Source of the DNA: Sphingomonadaceae bacterium
GTDB taxonomy: Bacteria > Pseudomonadota > Alphaproteobacteria > Sphingomonadales > Sphingomonadaceae
Assembly: GCA_019239915.1 (NCBI GenBank)
Contig: JAFAZF010000063.1
Span: forward strand, 124,001-188,000
Length of the DNA stretch: 64,000 nt
Direction of reading: 5' to 3'
Below, piece by piece: positions 42,396 to 51,434 of the stretch. The notes beneath the pieces were generated by a model that worked only from the letters and a program-made list of their open reading frames with translations, made no database searches and had not been told where the DNA came from. The first letter of the stretch is position 1; every line of letters starts with the position of its first letter. The translations under genes were made by a program, and so were the position numbers.

Positions 42396-43546
42396 GCGCG
42401 CAGACGATGACGACATCATGGAGCGCTCGCTTCGACGAATTTCATGAGCGGGCGGCGGCCCAGACCGGCCTCAGCGATTTCGGCGGCAGCGATTATCACG
42501 AGGGCCTCCGCGTCCTGCTCGCAGCGCTCGACGACCGACCGCCGGCGGCAGGCACCAAGACGGCGTCGGCGGAGGGGCTGATCGTCGCGCCGCTCGCCGC
42601 GCGCCTGCATACCGAGGCGCAGTGGAAGGCGAACCCTGACTATGCGCGCCGCGAGATCCCCTCACCACTGATCGTGATGGGCGTGCCGCGCACCGGCACG
42701 ACCGCGCTGCACAATCTGCTGGATCAGGATCCGCAGTTCCAGGGCATCCAGAAATGGATCACCGGCGCGCCGATCGTGCGCCCGCCCCGCGAGGAATGGG
42801 AGACCCACCCGCAATATCAGGCGGCCGCCGCCAACGTCGCGCAGATGGCCGCGATCGCGCCCGACGTCATGACCGCTCATGGTGTTTACGCACATGAGGT
42901 CGACGAGTGTCTGCTGCCGATGGCCCAAAGCTTCACCAGCAACTTCTTTCCCTCGCAGCTCGATATCCCGCTCTACGACCAATGGCTGCTCGGGGCAGAC
43001 GAGACCGAATCATTCCGTCGCTACAAGGATGTGCTGCGGCTCGTCGGGCTGCGTGACGATCGGCGCTGGCTGCTCAAGAATCCCAGTCACGTCTTCGGCG
43101 TCGAAGCGATGCTCGCGGTCTTTCCCGACGCCTGCGTCGTCCAGACCCACCGGCACCCGGCTTCGTCGCTGGCCTCGTTGGTCAACCTGCTCGACAATAT
43201 CATGCGGGCCTATACCGGCGAAGGCACCGATCGCCCGTGGCGTCTGGCACGCGAGACCGCATTCTGGGCGGAGGCGATGCGCCGCACCGTGGCCATCCAA
43301 GATCGCTATCCGGATCGCTTCGTCAACGTGCGCCAGGGCGACATCCGCCAGGATCCACTCGCCGTCGTGCGCCGCATCTACGGCCATTTCGGCATTCCGA
43401 TATCGGAGGAGGCGGAGCGGCGCTTCGCTGCCTGGGCGGGCGCCAATCCACCGGAAGGTCAATCGGCGCACGCTTATGAAGCGGTGAAGGATCTTTCGGC
43501 GATCAACGATGCCTTCGGGCCCTATATCGAGCGCTACGCGCTCTAA
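42392..43546 (+). CDS. Sulfotransferase family protein (PAPS-dependent)
   Basis: Transfers a sulfo group from PAPS to an alcohol or amine. 384 residues. The 5'-phosphosulfate loop GVPRTGTT (97-104) matches the P-loop-like PAPS motif of bacterial sulfotransferase-3/Stf0-type proteins. THRHPASSLASL is the 3'-phosphate site with conserved Arg and Ser. An N-terminal helical part (1-90) and DECLLPMAQSFTSNFF, which may line the acceptor pocket, surround it. No transmembrane helix is seen, so cytoplasmic. Fits with the PAPS-making cys operon at 5.4-9.2 kb. The acceptor is unknown. Confidence 0.9.
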   Translation: MSAQTMTTSWSARFDEFHERAAAQTGLSDFGGSDYHEGLRVLLAALDDRPPAAGTKTASAEGLIVAPLAARLHTEAQWKANPDYARREIPSPLIVMGVPRTGTTALHNLLDQDPQFQGIQKWITGAPIVRPPREEWETHPQYQAAAANVAQMAAIAPDVMTAHGVYAHEVDECLLPMAQSFTSNFFPSQLDIPLYDQWLLGADETESFRRYKDVLRLVGLRDDRRWLLKNPSHVFGVEAMLAVFPDACVVQTHRHPASSLASLVNLLDNIMRAYTGEGTDRPWRLARETAFWAEAMRRTVAIQDRYPDRFVNVRQGDIRQDPLAVVRRIYGHFGIPISEEAERRFAAWAGANPPEGQSAHAYEAVKDLSAINDAFGPYIERYAL

Positions 43547-43564
43547 AAAACTAAGGAGAGCGCG

Positions 43565-44050
43565 ATGTCCCTGCCCGCCTTGTTCGGCGATCATTTCCAA
43601 ATCGCTTATGTGGTGCGCGATACGCAAGCCGCGATCGACGTCTTCACCCGGCGGTTCGGCGTGAAGCAATGGCATGTCATGGACATGGTTGCGGTTCATG
43701 GCGAGCAATCCGCGATCCGCGCCATTTCGCTCGCCTGGTCGGGCGACGTCATGATCGAACTGATCGAGCCCGTTCCCGGCAAGGCTTCGATCTACACCGA
43801 CTACACACCCGCTACCCAAGACGGCATCCGTCTTCACCATTTCGGTTTTCTTATCCCGACGATGGAAGAATTCGAAGAAACGGTGCGGCTGCTCGACGCG
43901 GCCGGCTTCCCGACCGCCGCGGCGGGGCAGTTCGGGGATCAACTCCACTTCCACTATGCCGATACGACACCGGCGCTCGGTCATTATTACGAGCTCATCC
44001 ACCTCCCGCCCGCCGGCGCCAACTTCTTTGCCGCCGTTCCTAAGAACTGA
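43565..44050 (+). CDS. VOC/glyoxalase-fold protein
   Basis: Single-domain vicinal-oxygen-chelate protein of 161 residues. FGDHFQIAYVVRDTQAAIDVFTRRFGV opens the first beta-alpha-beta unit, with metal-ligand candidates H6, E83-type acid in the central strands (LIEPV), H in LHHFGFL and E in YYELIHL. Fits a dioxygenase, isomerase or epimerase fold; no exact function is claimed. SD AAGGAGAG before ATG 43565. Between the sulfotransferase (18-base gap) and DUF1214 genes. Confidence 0.82.
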   Translation: MSLPALFGDHFQIAYVVRDTQAAIDVFTRRFGVKQWHVMDMVAVHGEQSAIRAISLAWSGDVMIELIEPVPGKASIYTDYTPATQDGIRLHHFGFLIPTMEEFEETVRLLDAAGFPTAAAGQFGDQLHFHYADTTPALGHYYELIHLPPAGANFFAAVPKN

Positions 44051-44061
44051 GGAGAATGATC

Positions 44062-45246
44062 ATGTCGACCGGCCCCGCCGTGCCGATGGAGTGGGAACGC
44101 TTCATCGAACTGATCAAGGACGTCGACAAGACGCTCGAACACGTGATCGATCCGAGCGATCCCTGGTTGAAGCAGGAAGCGATCCAGCAGATGGCGATGA
44201 GCCTCGCGCAGGGCTACCACGCCATCGTCCAGCAGGACATTCGCTACCCCTATCTCTACAGCTTCCTCAATCCGATCATCAAATCGGCAGCACCGAATCC
44301 GGACTACATGTATCGCGGCTGCTTCGTGGAGGGCAGCGGCACCTACCGCGTCTCGGGCAAGCGGGGCACCTCCCTGTTCGTCCACTTCGGCGTCGGATCG
44401 GGCTATATCGGTGTCGATGACGTGCCCGGCCCAACTGTCGGCAACATCGATCTGGATGAGGTGACGCTGAGCGAGGACGGCAGCTTCTCGTTCATCCTCA
44501 GCGCCGAGCGCCCCGACGGCTATGACGGCGACTGGTACGAGCTCGATCCGCGCGCGCGCACGCTTGGCATCCGCGAGGCAAGCTACGACTGGGAGAACGA
44601 GGTCGATGCCCGTATTTCGGTCGAACGGCTGGACGACCAGCGGCCCTTCGACCGCGCCACGCCAGAAGAGATCGCCTATCGGATGGAGCGGCTCGCCGGC
44701 TTTCCCGAGCGCTACGCCAAGCTGTTCGTCCATTTCGTCAAGACGATGAAGCAGCATCCGGTCAACACGGTGACGCTCAACACCTGGTCGGACATCGGCG
44801 GTCTCAAGGACCAAACCTATTATGAAGGCCTCTACGAATTCGGCGAGGACGAGGCGCTGATCTTCGAGACCGACGTGCCCGAGAAGGTGCGCTATTGGCA
44901 GGTGCTGCTCGCCGATCCGCTGTTCAACACGATCGAATGGGAGCGCTGCCAATCGAGCCTCAACGGCTTCCAGGCCAAGCGCGACAGCGACGGCCGCTTC
45001 CGCGCCGTAATCTCGATCAAGGATCCGGGCGTGCCGAACTGGCTCGATCCCGCCGGGCACTACAAGGGCGTCGTCCAGGGCCGCTGGTATCAGGCGAGCT
45101 CGGCACCGAAGCCGACGATCAAGCGCGTCAAATTCTCCGAAATCCGCGACCACCTCCCCGCCGACACCCCACATGTCGACAAGGCTGCGCGGAAGGAGAG
45201 CCTGTTGGCGCGGTTCCGCGGCGCCCAATTCCGTCGCAAGTGGTGA
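44062..45246 (+). CDS. DUF1214-domain protein
   Basis: Protein of about 394 residues with a C-terminal DUF1214-like region (WYQASSAPKPTIKRVKFSEI, PEKVRYWQVLLADPLFNT) and an N-terminal part containing APNPDYMYRGCFVEGSGTYR, the DxxYxR block common in the family. The biochemical role of DUF1214 proteins is not established; they recur with sulfotransferases and steroid-type genes in sphingomonads and actinobacteria. Start ATG 44062 is 7 bases after GGAG; ATG 44056 is too close. No signal peptide. Confidence 0.8.
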   Translation: MSTGPAVPMEWERFIELIKDVDKTLEHVIDPSDPWLKQEAIQQMAMSLAQGYHAIVQQDIRYPYLYSFLNPIIKSAAPNPDYMYRGCFVEGSGTYRVSGKRGTSLFVHFGVGSGYIGVDDVPGPTVGNIDLDEVTLSEDGSFSFILSAERPDGYDGDWYELDPRARTLGIREASYDWENEVDARISVERLDDQRPFDRATPEEIAYRMERLAGFPERYAKLFVHFVKTMKQHPVNTVTLNTWSDIGGLKDQTYYEGLYEFGEDEALIFETDVPEKVRYWQVLLADPLFNTIEWERCQSSLNGFQAKRDSDGRFRAVISIKDPGVPNWLDPAGHYKGVVQGRWYQASSAPKPTIKRVKFSEIRDHLPADTPHVDKAARKESLLARFRGAQFRRKW

Positions 45247-45346
45247 TCGCGGGCGTGAGGCGGGCGATCCCCGTTCCGCCCCGCACGATATGATCCGCCG
45301 CGCTCGAGCGGGTCTCGGCCCGCTCGACGCGAGGGGAGTGCTTGGC

Positions 45347-46315
45347 ATGGTTGAAGCATTGCCGGACCTGATGGCGGCGGCGGCCTTCCGCCGCTACGGT
45401 CCGCCCGAGCAACTCGAGCGGCTCAGTCTGCCGCGGCCGACGCCGGGTCCACGCCAGGTGCTCATCGAGGTTGCCTACGCCACGATCAATCCCGCCGACC
45501 TGCTGTTCCGCGAAGGCGCGCTCGCGGCAGTCATCTCGGGCGATCCGCCTTATGTCGCCGGCCTGGAGCTTGCCGGACGCGCCGTCGCCACGGGCACTGG
45601 CTCGCGGTGGCGGCCCGGCGAGCCGCTGGCCGCGATCACCAGCTTCATTCCCGGCGGCCACGGCGCGCACTGCCGTTACGTCGTGGTGGACGACGACTCG
45701 GCGGCCGTCGTGCCGGCGGAAGTGCCGCTCGATCGCGCCGCGGTCATTCCGATGTCCGGGCTTACCGCACAGCTCGCGATCGACCGGATCGGTGCGCTGG
45801 CCGGAAAGTCGATCGCGATCAGCGGCGCGGCCGGGGCGGTCGGCGGCTTCGCGACCGAGCTTGCGGTGCTGGCCGGTGCGGAGGTCATCGCTATCGTCGA
45901 TCCTGCCTATGAGGAGCGCGTCAGGCGGCTGGGTGCGACACACGTCGTCGCTCGTGGCGCGGATTCCGCCGGGGAGGTCCGCCGGATCAAGCCGGACGGG
46001 GCCGACGCACTGATCGACGCCGCCGTCGTCGGCACCGCTCTGCTGCCGGCTGTGAAGGACGGCGGGCGGGTCATGCTCGTCCGCGACAATGTCGTCTCTA
46101 GCGAACGGGGCATCGCCGTCGAGCATGTCAGCGTCGGCGATTATCGGCACGAGCGGTCCAAGCTCGAGCGGCTGCTGTGGCTCGCTGCGACGGGCCGGCT
46201 GACACCGGTGGTGGCACGCCTACTGCCGCCGGAGCGCGCCGCCGAAGGTCATCGCGCGCTGGCCGGGGGCGGCCTGGGCGGACGGATCGTGCTGGACTTC
46301 ACGGGCGCGCGGTGA
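45347..46315 (+). CDS. Quinone oxidoreductase-like MDR protein
   Basis: NADPH-dependent MDR without zinc ligands, 322 residues. Features are FRRYGPPEQLERLSLPRPTPGPRQVLIEV, YATINPADLLFREG, a Rossmann motif SGAAGAVGGFATELAVLAGA, and GATHVVARG. Start ATG 45347 with GGGGAG 8 bases upstream; the frame extends to 45173 without other good starts. Reduces quinones or enones by family precedent. Last gene of the LuxR-linked plus cluster; ends four bases before the convergent SDR. Confidence 0.85.
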   Translation: MVEALPDLMAAAAFRRYGPPEQLERLSLPRPTPGPRQVLIEVAYATINPADLLFREGALAAVISGDPPYVAGLELAGRAVATGTGSRWRPGEPLAAITSFIPGGHGAHCRYVVVDDDSAAVVPAEVPLDRAAVIPMSGLTAQLAIDRIGALAGKSIAISGAAGAVGGFATELAVLAGAEVIAIVDPAYEERVRRLGATHVVARGADSAGEVRRIKPDGADALIDAAVVGTALLPAVKDGGRVMLVRDNVVSSERGIAVEHVSVGDYRHERSKLERLLWLAATGRLTPVVARLLPPERAAEGHRALAGGGLGGRIVLDFTGAR

Positions 46316-46319
46316 CGCC

Positions 46320-47111
46320 TCAGCCGAGCAGCGCGCCGCCATCCACCACGATATCGATGCCGGTGACGTAGCTCGCGGCATCCGAGGCCAGATAGAGCGC
46401 AGCGGCGCCGAGATCGTCGGGCTCGCCGATTCGGCGCAGCGGGATGCCGGCAAGCTCGCGCTCGACGAGATCGGCGCGGTCGGTCAGCACCTGCGTCGCG
46501 GGCGTCCTGATCAGGCCGGGACTGAGCGAGTTCACCCGGATGCCGTAGCGCGCGAAGTCGCGCGCCAGCGCCTTCGTCATGAACAGCAGCCCCGCCTTCG
46601 CGGTGCCGTAGGCGACGAGCCCGGTGGTCGCCTTGAGCTTGCCGACGCGGTGACCGCCGATCGAGGCGACGTTGATGATCGATCCGCCGCCATGCTCCTT
46701 CATATGCCGAGCTTCGGCCCGGCAGCACCAGAAGGGCGCACCGAGGAAGCCGTCGATCGAGCGACGCCAGGCATCGACGGCGCGATCGTCGAACAGGCCG
46801 GACGCGCCCGAAGGCTGCATCGCGTTGTTCACGGCGATGTGAAGGCCGCCGAGTTCCTTGATCACGTCGGCTACGAGTTGATCGACCTGCGCGGGATCGC
46901 GGACGTCGGAGGCAAAGAAGCGCGCCTTGACGCCGAGCGCTTCGAGCTCCGCGACGGTTTCGGCGCCGGCCTCCATGTTGCGGTGGCCGCACACGGCGAC
47001 AGCCGCGCCCGCGGCCGCATAAGCGCGCGCGATGCCGCGGCCGATACCGCTGCTTCCACCTGTGACGAGGGCAACCCGGCCGGTGAGATCGAAGCCAGCT
47101 CCGTCCGTCAT
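46320..47111 (-). CDS. Short-chain dehydrogenase/reductase (SDR)
   Basis: SDR of 263 residues. [15 protein letters not shown] cofactor motif, HRN after strand 2 (basic, NADP preference), NNAMQPSG (variant NNAG), catalytic [28 protein letters not shown] at the end. Start ATG 47111 ([12 protein letters not shown]). Converges with the MDR gene; a 260-base gap without recognisable features separates it from the hotdog gene upstream at 47372. Confidence 0.88.
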   Translation of the reverse strand: MTDGAGFDLTGRVALVTGGSSGIGRGIARAYAAAGAAVAVCGHRNMEAGAETVAELEALGVKARFFASDVRDPAQVDQLVADVIKELGGLHIAVNNAMQPSGASGLFDDRAVDAWRRSIDGFLGAPFWCCRAEARHMKEHGGGSIINVASIGGHRVGKLKATTGLVAYGTAKAGLLFMTKALARDFARYGIRVNSLSPGLIRTPATQVLTDRADLVERELAGIPLRRIGEPDDLGAAALYLASDAASYVTGIDIVVDGGALLG

Positions 47112-47371
47112 CCGTCAGACCCTTCCCCAACTCGCTTCAGCACGCGCGACTTCGGCGGCACTGCATCGTCGCCCGCACTTGCGCGCCGCCGGAGACCTCG
47201 GACTGTAGCTTGCGGCTCGACGAACGAACGGCCGCCTCACCGATCGCGATGACCGGTGATCCTCAGAAATTGCTTTGATCGCGAAAGCGCCGCCGAGGGC
47301 CCGGCACCACGGCGGCGACGCATCCCGACGGGCTGGGACGCCGATTAAGCGCCCCAGCCTCTCCGTTCCGC

Positions 47372-48670
47372 TCAGCGGCCCGCTTTGGCCCGCGCGATCT
47401 CGCCGTGGCGCGCCCACATCTCGTAGACGCGGCGCTGGATGTCGGCCGGCACCTTGGGCAGCAGCACCGGGCCCGCTTCCCTGCTCGGCAACGCGATCGT
47501 CGCCTCGCCGCGCACCGTCTCCTGGTCGCGCTGGTTGATCATGCGGAACTCGATGTCGACGAGGAACCGGCCGTCCTCCTCGCGCTTGCCGGTGACCTCA
47601 CCGGACAGCATCTGCGTGTCGCCCATATAGTTGAACTTGCGGATCTCGTCGTGCTGTCGCGCCACCCAGCCATCATCGCCGCACCAGTCGGTAAGATAGT
47701 GGTAGACGTAGTTCTCGCGCATTACGCCGTAATCATAGGCCATCGGATTGCCGATCTGCTGCGCCCAGGCCGGATCCCAGTGCAGCCGCTGCGCGACGTC
47801 GGGGACGCCATATTCGTTCTTGACGTAGAACGGCGCGATCCGCTTGCGGTTCTTGTAGGCCATCCGGCCGACCGTCGGCGCATAGGGGATGAAGCCGTAG
47901 CCGCCGGCATGGAAGCAGACCACGTCGGTGACCGTCAGCGGGCCCTTGGCCTGGACGCCGAGGCTCTGGCCGACGCTGACGTCCTCCCAATAGCGCTTCT
48001 CGGCGCCGCGGACCTGCTCGTTCGCGTAGACCTCGTCGATCTTGGCGATATCCTCATCGGTATATTTCTGCGGCTCGATCGCCGAATATTTGCCCTTGTT
48101 GGCAGCCGTCTTGCGCTCGGTGAGAACGCGCAGCGTACGATAGATGCCGACGACTTCCTGCCGCTGGTTGAACTTTACCTCGCGGCTGACCTGGATGACG
48201 TTGCGGCCGGCGAACTCGGACGGGTTGACCGTCAGGCTCTCCTCGCCTTTGAAGCTGTAGAGCGTGTCACCCGGACGGATCGGATTGTAGAAATCCCAAG
48301 TGCCCCCCGAGACAAAGACGTGGATGCCGCGGAACGTGCTCTTGGTACGCGCCTTGAGCTCGTCCGACAGCGGATCGCCCATCAGCGGCTTGTTCATGAT
48401 GCCGGCCATCATCGTCGGCGCGATCACGCCGCCCCAGCGCGTGTAGCGCGCATATTCGGGATCGCGGTGCAGCGGGTTGTCGTTGCCGACGCCGGCGGCG
48501 AAGTTGCGAATCTGGTCCTCGTTGACCGTGCTCACATATTCCTGGTGCTTGACCGCGAGATCGACGCCGAGGAGCAGCTTGGCACGCTCGATGTCATGAT
48601 CGGTCAGCTCATACTGAGTGGCCTTCTCCCAGTCCTGCTTGACGGCCTCGTCGACTGCCTGCTGTGCCAT
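47372..48670 (-). CDS. Double-hotdog MaoC/FAS1-like acyl-CoA hydratase
   Basis: Protein of 432 residues made of two hotdog domains. The N-terminal one has NDNPLHRDPEYARYTRWGGVIAPTMM (hydratase site). The C-terminal one starts near VSVGQSLGVQAKGPLTVTDVV and contains HYLTDWCGDDGWV and DTQMLSGEVTGKREEDGRFLVDIEF. Longer than the related gene at 23296, which has shorter domains. Likely hydrates or dehydrates an acyl-CoA. Start ATG 48670; the sequence upstream holds an inverted repeat shared with the divergent crotonase. Confidence 0.85.
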   Translation of the reverse strand: MAQQAVDEAVKQDWEKATQYELTDHDIERAKLLLGVDLAVKHQEYVSTVNEDQIRNFAAGVGNDNPLHRDPEYARYTRWGGVIAPTMMAGIMNKPLMGDPLSDELKARTKSTFRGIHVFVSGGTWDFYNPIRPGDTLYSFKGEESLTVNPSEFAGRNVIQVSREVKFNQRQEVVGIYRTLRVLTERKTAANKGKYSAIEPQKYTDEDIAKIDEVYANEQVRGAEKRYWEDVSVGQSLGVQAKGPLTVTDVVCFHAGGYGFIPYAPTVGRMAYKNRKRIAPFYVKNEYGVPDVAQRLHWDPAWAQQIGNPMAYDYGVMRENYVYHYLTDWCGDDGWVARQHDEIRKFNYMGDTQMLSGEVTGKREEDGRFLVDIEFRMINQRDQETVRGEATIALPSREAGPVLLPKVPADIQRRVYEMWARHGEIARAKAGR

Positions 48671-48751
48671 TTTCGTCTCCGTTCGCTTCTTCGTGAGAGG
48701 GCGATAGCACCATCGGATCGCCGCGTCGTCCTCTGCCCCGCTACCGCATTG

Positions 48752-48783
48752 GCAAAATCGTCTAACTAGTCAATTCATTTTGC
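48752..48783. promoter_or_regulatory. Inverted repeat GCAAAAT-N18-ATTTTGC between divergent genes
   Basis: Perfect 7-bp arms (48752-48758 and 48777-48783) flank an interior that contains the palindrome ACTAGT (CTAACTAGTCAA). Located in the 247-base gap between the hotdog gene (start 48670, minus) and the crotonase (start 48918, plus). AT-rich against its surroundings; a good operator candidate. Confidence 0.5.
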
Positions 48784-48917
48784 AGCGGTCGTTACGGCGC
48801 CTCTAAACGGTCAGCGCGATCTTGCTCTCGCCGAATCGGGGTGCTTAATCCGGTATACGATATGGTCCGCAGATTCGACGGCGATCGCGCCTGCCGCCGC
48901 ACCGTCCAAGGGAGAAG

Positions 48918-49751
48918 ATGATGATCGAGCTCGATACCGATGAAGTGCTCTACGAGATCGGCGAGGACGGTATCGCCATTGTCACGCTCAACCGGCCGCA
49001 CGAGGGCAATGCGCTGACGCGGACCATCCACCAAACGTTGCGCAAGGTCTGGCGCGATGTCGACGAGAACCCCGCGGTCAAGGTCGCGATCGTCACCGGC
49101 GCCGGCGAGCGGCATTTCTGCACCGGCGCGTCGGTTGCGGGCCTCAAGACCGACGATGCCGGCGACGGCAGTTCGGGCCTAGAGCAGGGAACGATAGAGG
49201 AGACGCAGCACATGTCTCCTTATCAGAACAAGGTCTGGAAGCCGGTGATCTGCTGCGTCAACGGGCTCGTCAACGGCGGCGGCTTTCACCTCGTCGTCGA
49301 TAGCGACATCATCATCGCCTCGGCCAACGCACAGTTCATGGATACGCACACCACGATCGGCCAGGTCGGCGCGCTCGAGAACATGGGCATAGCGATGCGC
49401 TCGACACTCGGTACGGCGCTGCTTCTCACGCTCGCCGGGCGCGGCTACCGGATGCCTGCCGAGCGCGCCTATCAGGTTGGGCTCGTCGACATCCTCCAGC
49501 CCGATCCCGCCTCGGCGATGGCCGAGGCACGGCGGATCGCCACGATCATCGCGGGCAACTCGCCGAACGCGATGCGCCTCTCCAAGCAGGCGATCTGGGG
49601 GCTGATGGAGCAAGGCTACAGTCACGCGCTCGAGCATGGCTGGGGGCTGCTGCGGCTGCAGTGGGGCCATCCCGATTTCGACGAGGGCCCCGCTTCCTTC
49701 GGCGAGAAGCGCGCGCCGAACTGGAACCTCAACCGCAACGCCCGACGCTGA
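48918..49751 (+). CDS. Enoyl-CoA hydratase/isomerase (crotonase) family
   Basis: Crotonase of 277 residues. RHFCTGASVAGLK and NGLVNGGGFHLVVDSDI form the oxyanion hole. The usual first Glu is replaced (GGGFHLVVDSD) and MDTHTTIGQVGALENMG resembles the DTH subgroup without WGL, so both catalytic acids may be missing or moved. Ends DEGPASFGEKRAPNW. Starts ATG 48918 after AGGGAGAAG (ATG 48921 also possible). Followed eight bases later by an alpha/beta hydrolase, probably cotranscribed. Confidence 0.85.
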   Translation: MMIELDTDEVLYEIGEDGIAIVTLNRPHEGNALTRTIHQTLRKVWRDVDENPAVKVAIVTGAGERHFCTGASVAGLKTDDAGDGSSGLEQGTIEETQHMSPYQNKVWKPVICCVNGLVNGGGFHLVVDSDIIIASANAQFMDTHTTIGQVGALENMGIAMRSTLGTALLLTLAGRGYRMPAERAYQVGLVDILQPDPASAMAEARRIATIIAGNSPNAMRLSKQAIWGLMEQGYSHALEHGWGLLRLQWGHPDFDEGPASFGEKRAPNWNLNRNARR

Positions 49752-49758
49752 TCGCTTC

Positions 49759-50604
49759 GTGGAGAGGATCACCTTCTCGGGCCAAGGCGGCCTCGCCATC
49801 GTCGCCGATCGGGCCGGCCCCGTCGCCGGACTGCCGGTGGTCCTTCTCCATGGCGGCGGCCAGACGCGCGGCAGCTGGAAGAACGGTCAGGCCGCGCTCG
49901 CGCTACGCGGCTACAACGTATTCTCGGTCGATGCGCGCGGCCATGGCGAGAGCGCCTGGGATCCGGCCGGCGACTATGGCCTCGATGCGCAGATCGGAGA
50001 TCTTCGCGCGTTGCTGCAGCAGATACCGCCCCGTGCCGCGATCGTCGGCGCTTCGATGGGCGGCGTCACCGGCCTCGCTACCCTCGGGGCGAGCGATCCG
50101 CCCGACGCACGCGCACTCGTTCTCGTCGACGTGACGCCGAAGCTCGATCTCGCCGGCGCGGAGCGCGTCGGGGCCTTCATGCGCGCGCACATGGAGGGCT
50201 TCTCGACGATCGAGGAGGTGGCGGAGGCCGTCTCCGCCTACAATCCTCATCGCCCACGCCCCAAGGACGTGTCCGGCCTCCGCCGCAACCTGCGCGAGAT
50301 CGAAGGGCGGCTCTATTGGCATTGGGATCCCGCCTTCGTCACCGAAAGGCGGATATCGCCGGGGGCTTTCCAGGCCCGGCTCGAGGAAGCGGCACGCCGG
50401 ATCACGATCCCGATGCTGCTGGTGCGCGGTCTTCAGAGCGACATGGTCGGCGAGGCCGAGGTTGCGCATTTCCGCGACCTCGCGCCGCACGCCGAAACGG
50501 CCGACGTCGCCGGCGCCGGCCACATGATCGCCGGCGACCGCAACGACGCGTTCAATGCCGCCGTGATCGCGTTTCTCGATCGGGTGGACGGCCGGCTGGA
50601 TTAA
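49759..50604 (+). CDS. Alpha/beta hydrolase
   Basis: Hydrolase of 281 residues. LLHGGGQTRGSW (oxyanion loop, 29-40), VDARGHGES, GASMGG (S99, nucleophile) and AGAGHMIAGDRNDAF with the catalytic His are a full set. PMLLVRGLQSDMV gives the acid. The start appears to be GTG 49759 (VERITFSGQGG), seven bases after the crotonase stop; no SD is seen, so translation is probably coupled. A thioesterase, esterase or C-C hydrolase role is possible. Confidence 0.82.
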   Translation: MERITFSGQGGLAIVADRAGPVAGLPVVLLHGGGQTRGSWKNGQAALALRGYNVFSVDARGHGESAWDPAGDYGLDAQIGDLRALLQQIPPRAAIVGASMGGVTGLATLGASDPPDARALVLVDVTPKLDLAGAERVGAFMRAHMEGFSTIEEVAEAVSAYNPHRPRPKDVSGLRRNLREIEGRLYWHWDPAFVTERRISPGAFQARLEEAARRITIPMLLVRGLQSDMVGEAEVAHFRDLAPHAETADVAGAGHMIAGDRNDAFNAAVIAFLDRVDGRLD

Positions 50605-50628
50605 TCGCCGCCGGCGGACAGCCTCTCC

Positions 50629-51408
50629 TCACCGCCCCCGATAGACCGGTTCGCGCTTCTCGCGCAGCGCGGCGCGCGCCTCGCGATAATCCTCGGAGGC
50701 GAACAGCGCCGTCTGGGTGAGGAGTTCGATGCCGATCCCCTCGCGCACGCGGCCGCCGTGGAGATGGTTGGCGAGCTGCTTGCCCATCGCCAGCGCGATC
50801 GGCGGCCGCGACGCCATGTCGGCGGCGAGCGCGAACGCTTCGTCGTCTAGCGACTCGGTCGGCACGACGAGATCGACCATACCCCAGCGCTCGGCGGTAT
50901 CGGCATCGATCATCCGGCCGGTGAGCATCATCAGCTTGGTGCGCGACGGACCGATCAGCGACGTCAGGAACTGGCTCGCACCGGTATCCGGCAGGATGCC
51001 GTACTTGATCTCGGGGATCGACATCTTGGCGTCGCTGGCGGCGATGCGGATATCCGCGGACAGCGCCAGCTCGAAGCCGCCGCCGATCGCATAACCCTTG
51101 ATCGCAGCGACGATCGGCTTGGCGAGCTCGATCGCGCGCAGGTTGCGCTGCTGGTGACGGCGCACGAAATGATAGTCGCTCTCCTGGCGCGCGCGGGTGC
51201 CGAGCTGCGTCGTATCGCGGCCAGCGCAGAACGACCTTCCCTCGGCGCGGAAGAGGACGACCCGCGTCGCCTCGTCGTCGAAGGCATGATCGGCGACCTC
51301 GTGCATCTGATCCGACATATCGTCGTTCAGCGCATTGTGCTTCTCGGGCCGGTTGAGCGTCACGATGCCGACGCCGTCCCGCACTTCGTACTTCACATAG
51401 TCGGCCAT
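50629..51408 (-). CDS. Enoyl-CoA hydratase (crotonase), canonical type
   Basis: Crotonase of 259 residues. RSFCAGRDTTQLG and GGGFELALSADI keep the first catalytic Glu. IPEIKYGILPDTGASQFL keeps a Glu at the second position, so a real hydratase or isomerase is likely, unlike the DTH/WGL group. Start ATG 51408. 26 bases downstream of the acyl-CoA synthetase, hence probably the same transcript. Convergent with the hydrolase. Confidence 0.9.
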   Translation of the reverse strand: MADYVKYEVRDGVGIVTLNRPEKHNALNDDMSDQMHEVADHAFDDEATRVVLFRAEGRSFCAGRDTTQLGTRARQESDYHFVRRHQQRNLRAIELAKPIVAAIKGYAIGGGFELALSADIRIAASDAKMSIPEIKYGILPDTGASQFLTSLIGPSRTKLMMLTGRMIDADTAERWGMVDLVVPTESLDDEAFALAADMASRPPIALAMGKQLANHLHGGRVREGIGIELLTQTALFASEDYREARAALREKREPVYRGR

Positions 51409-51434
51409 TCCGCCTGCCCTCTCCGTTTGGGTGC

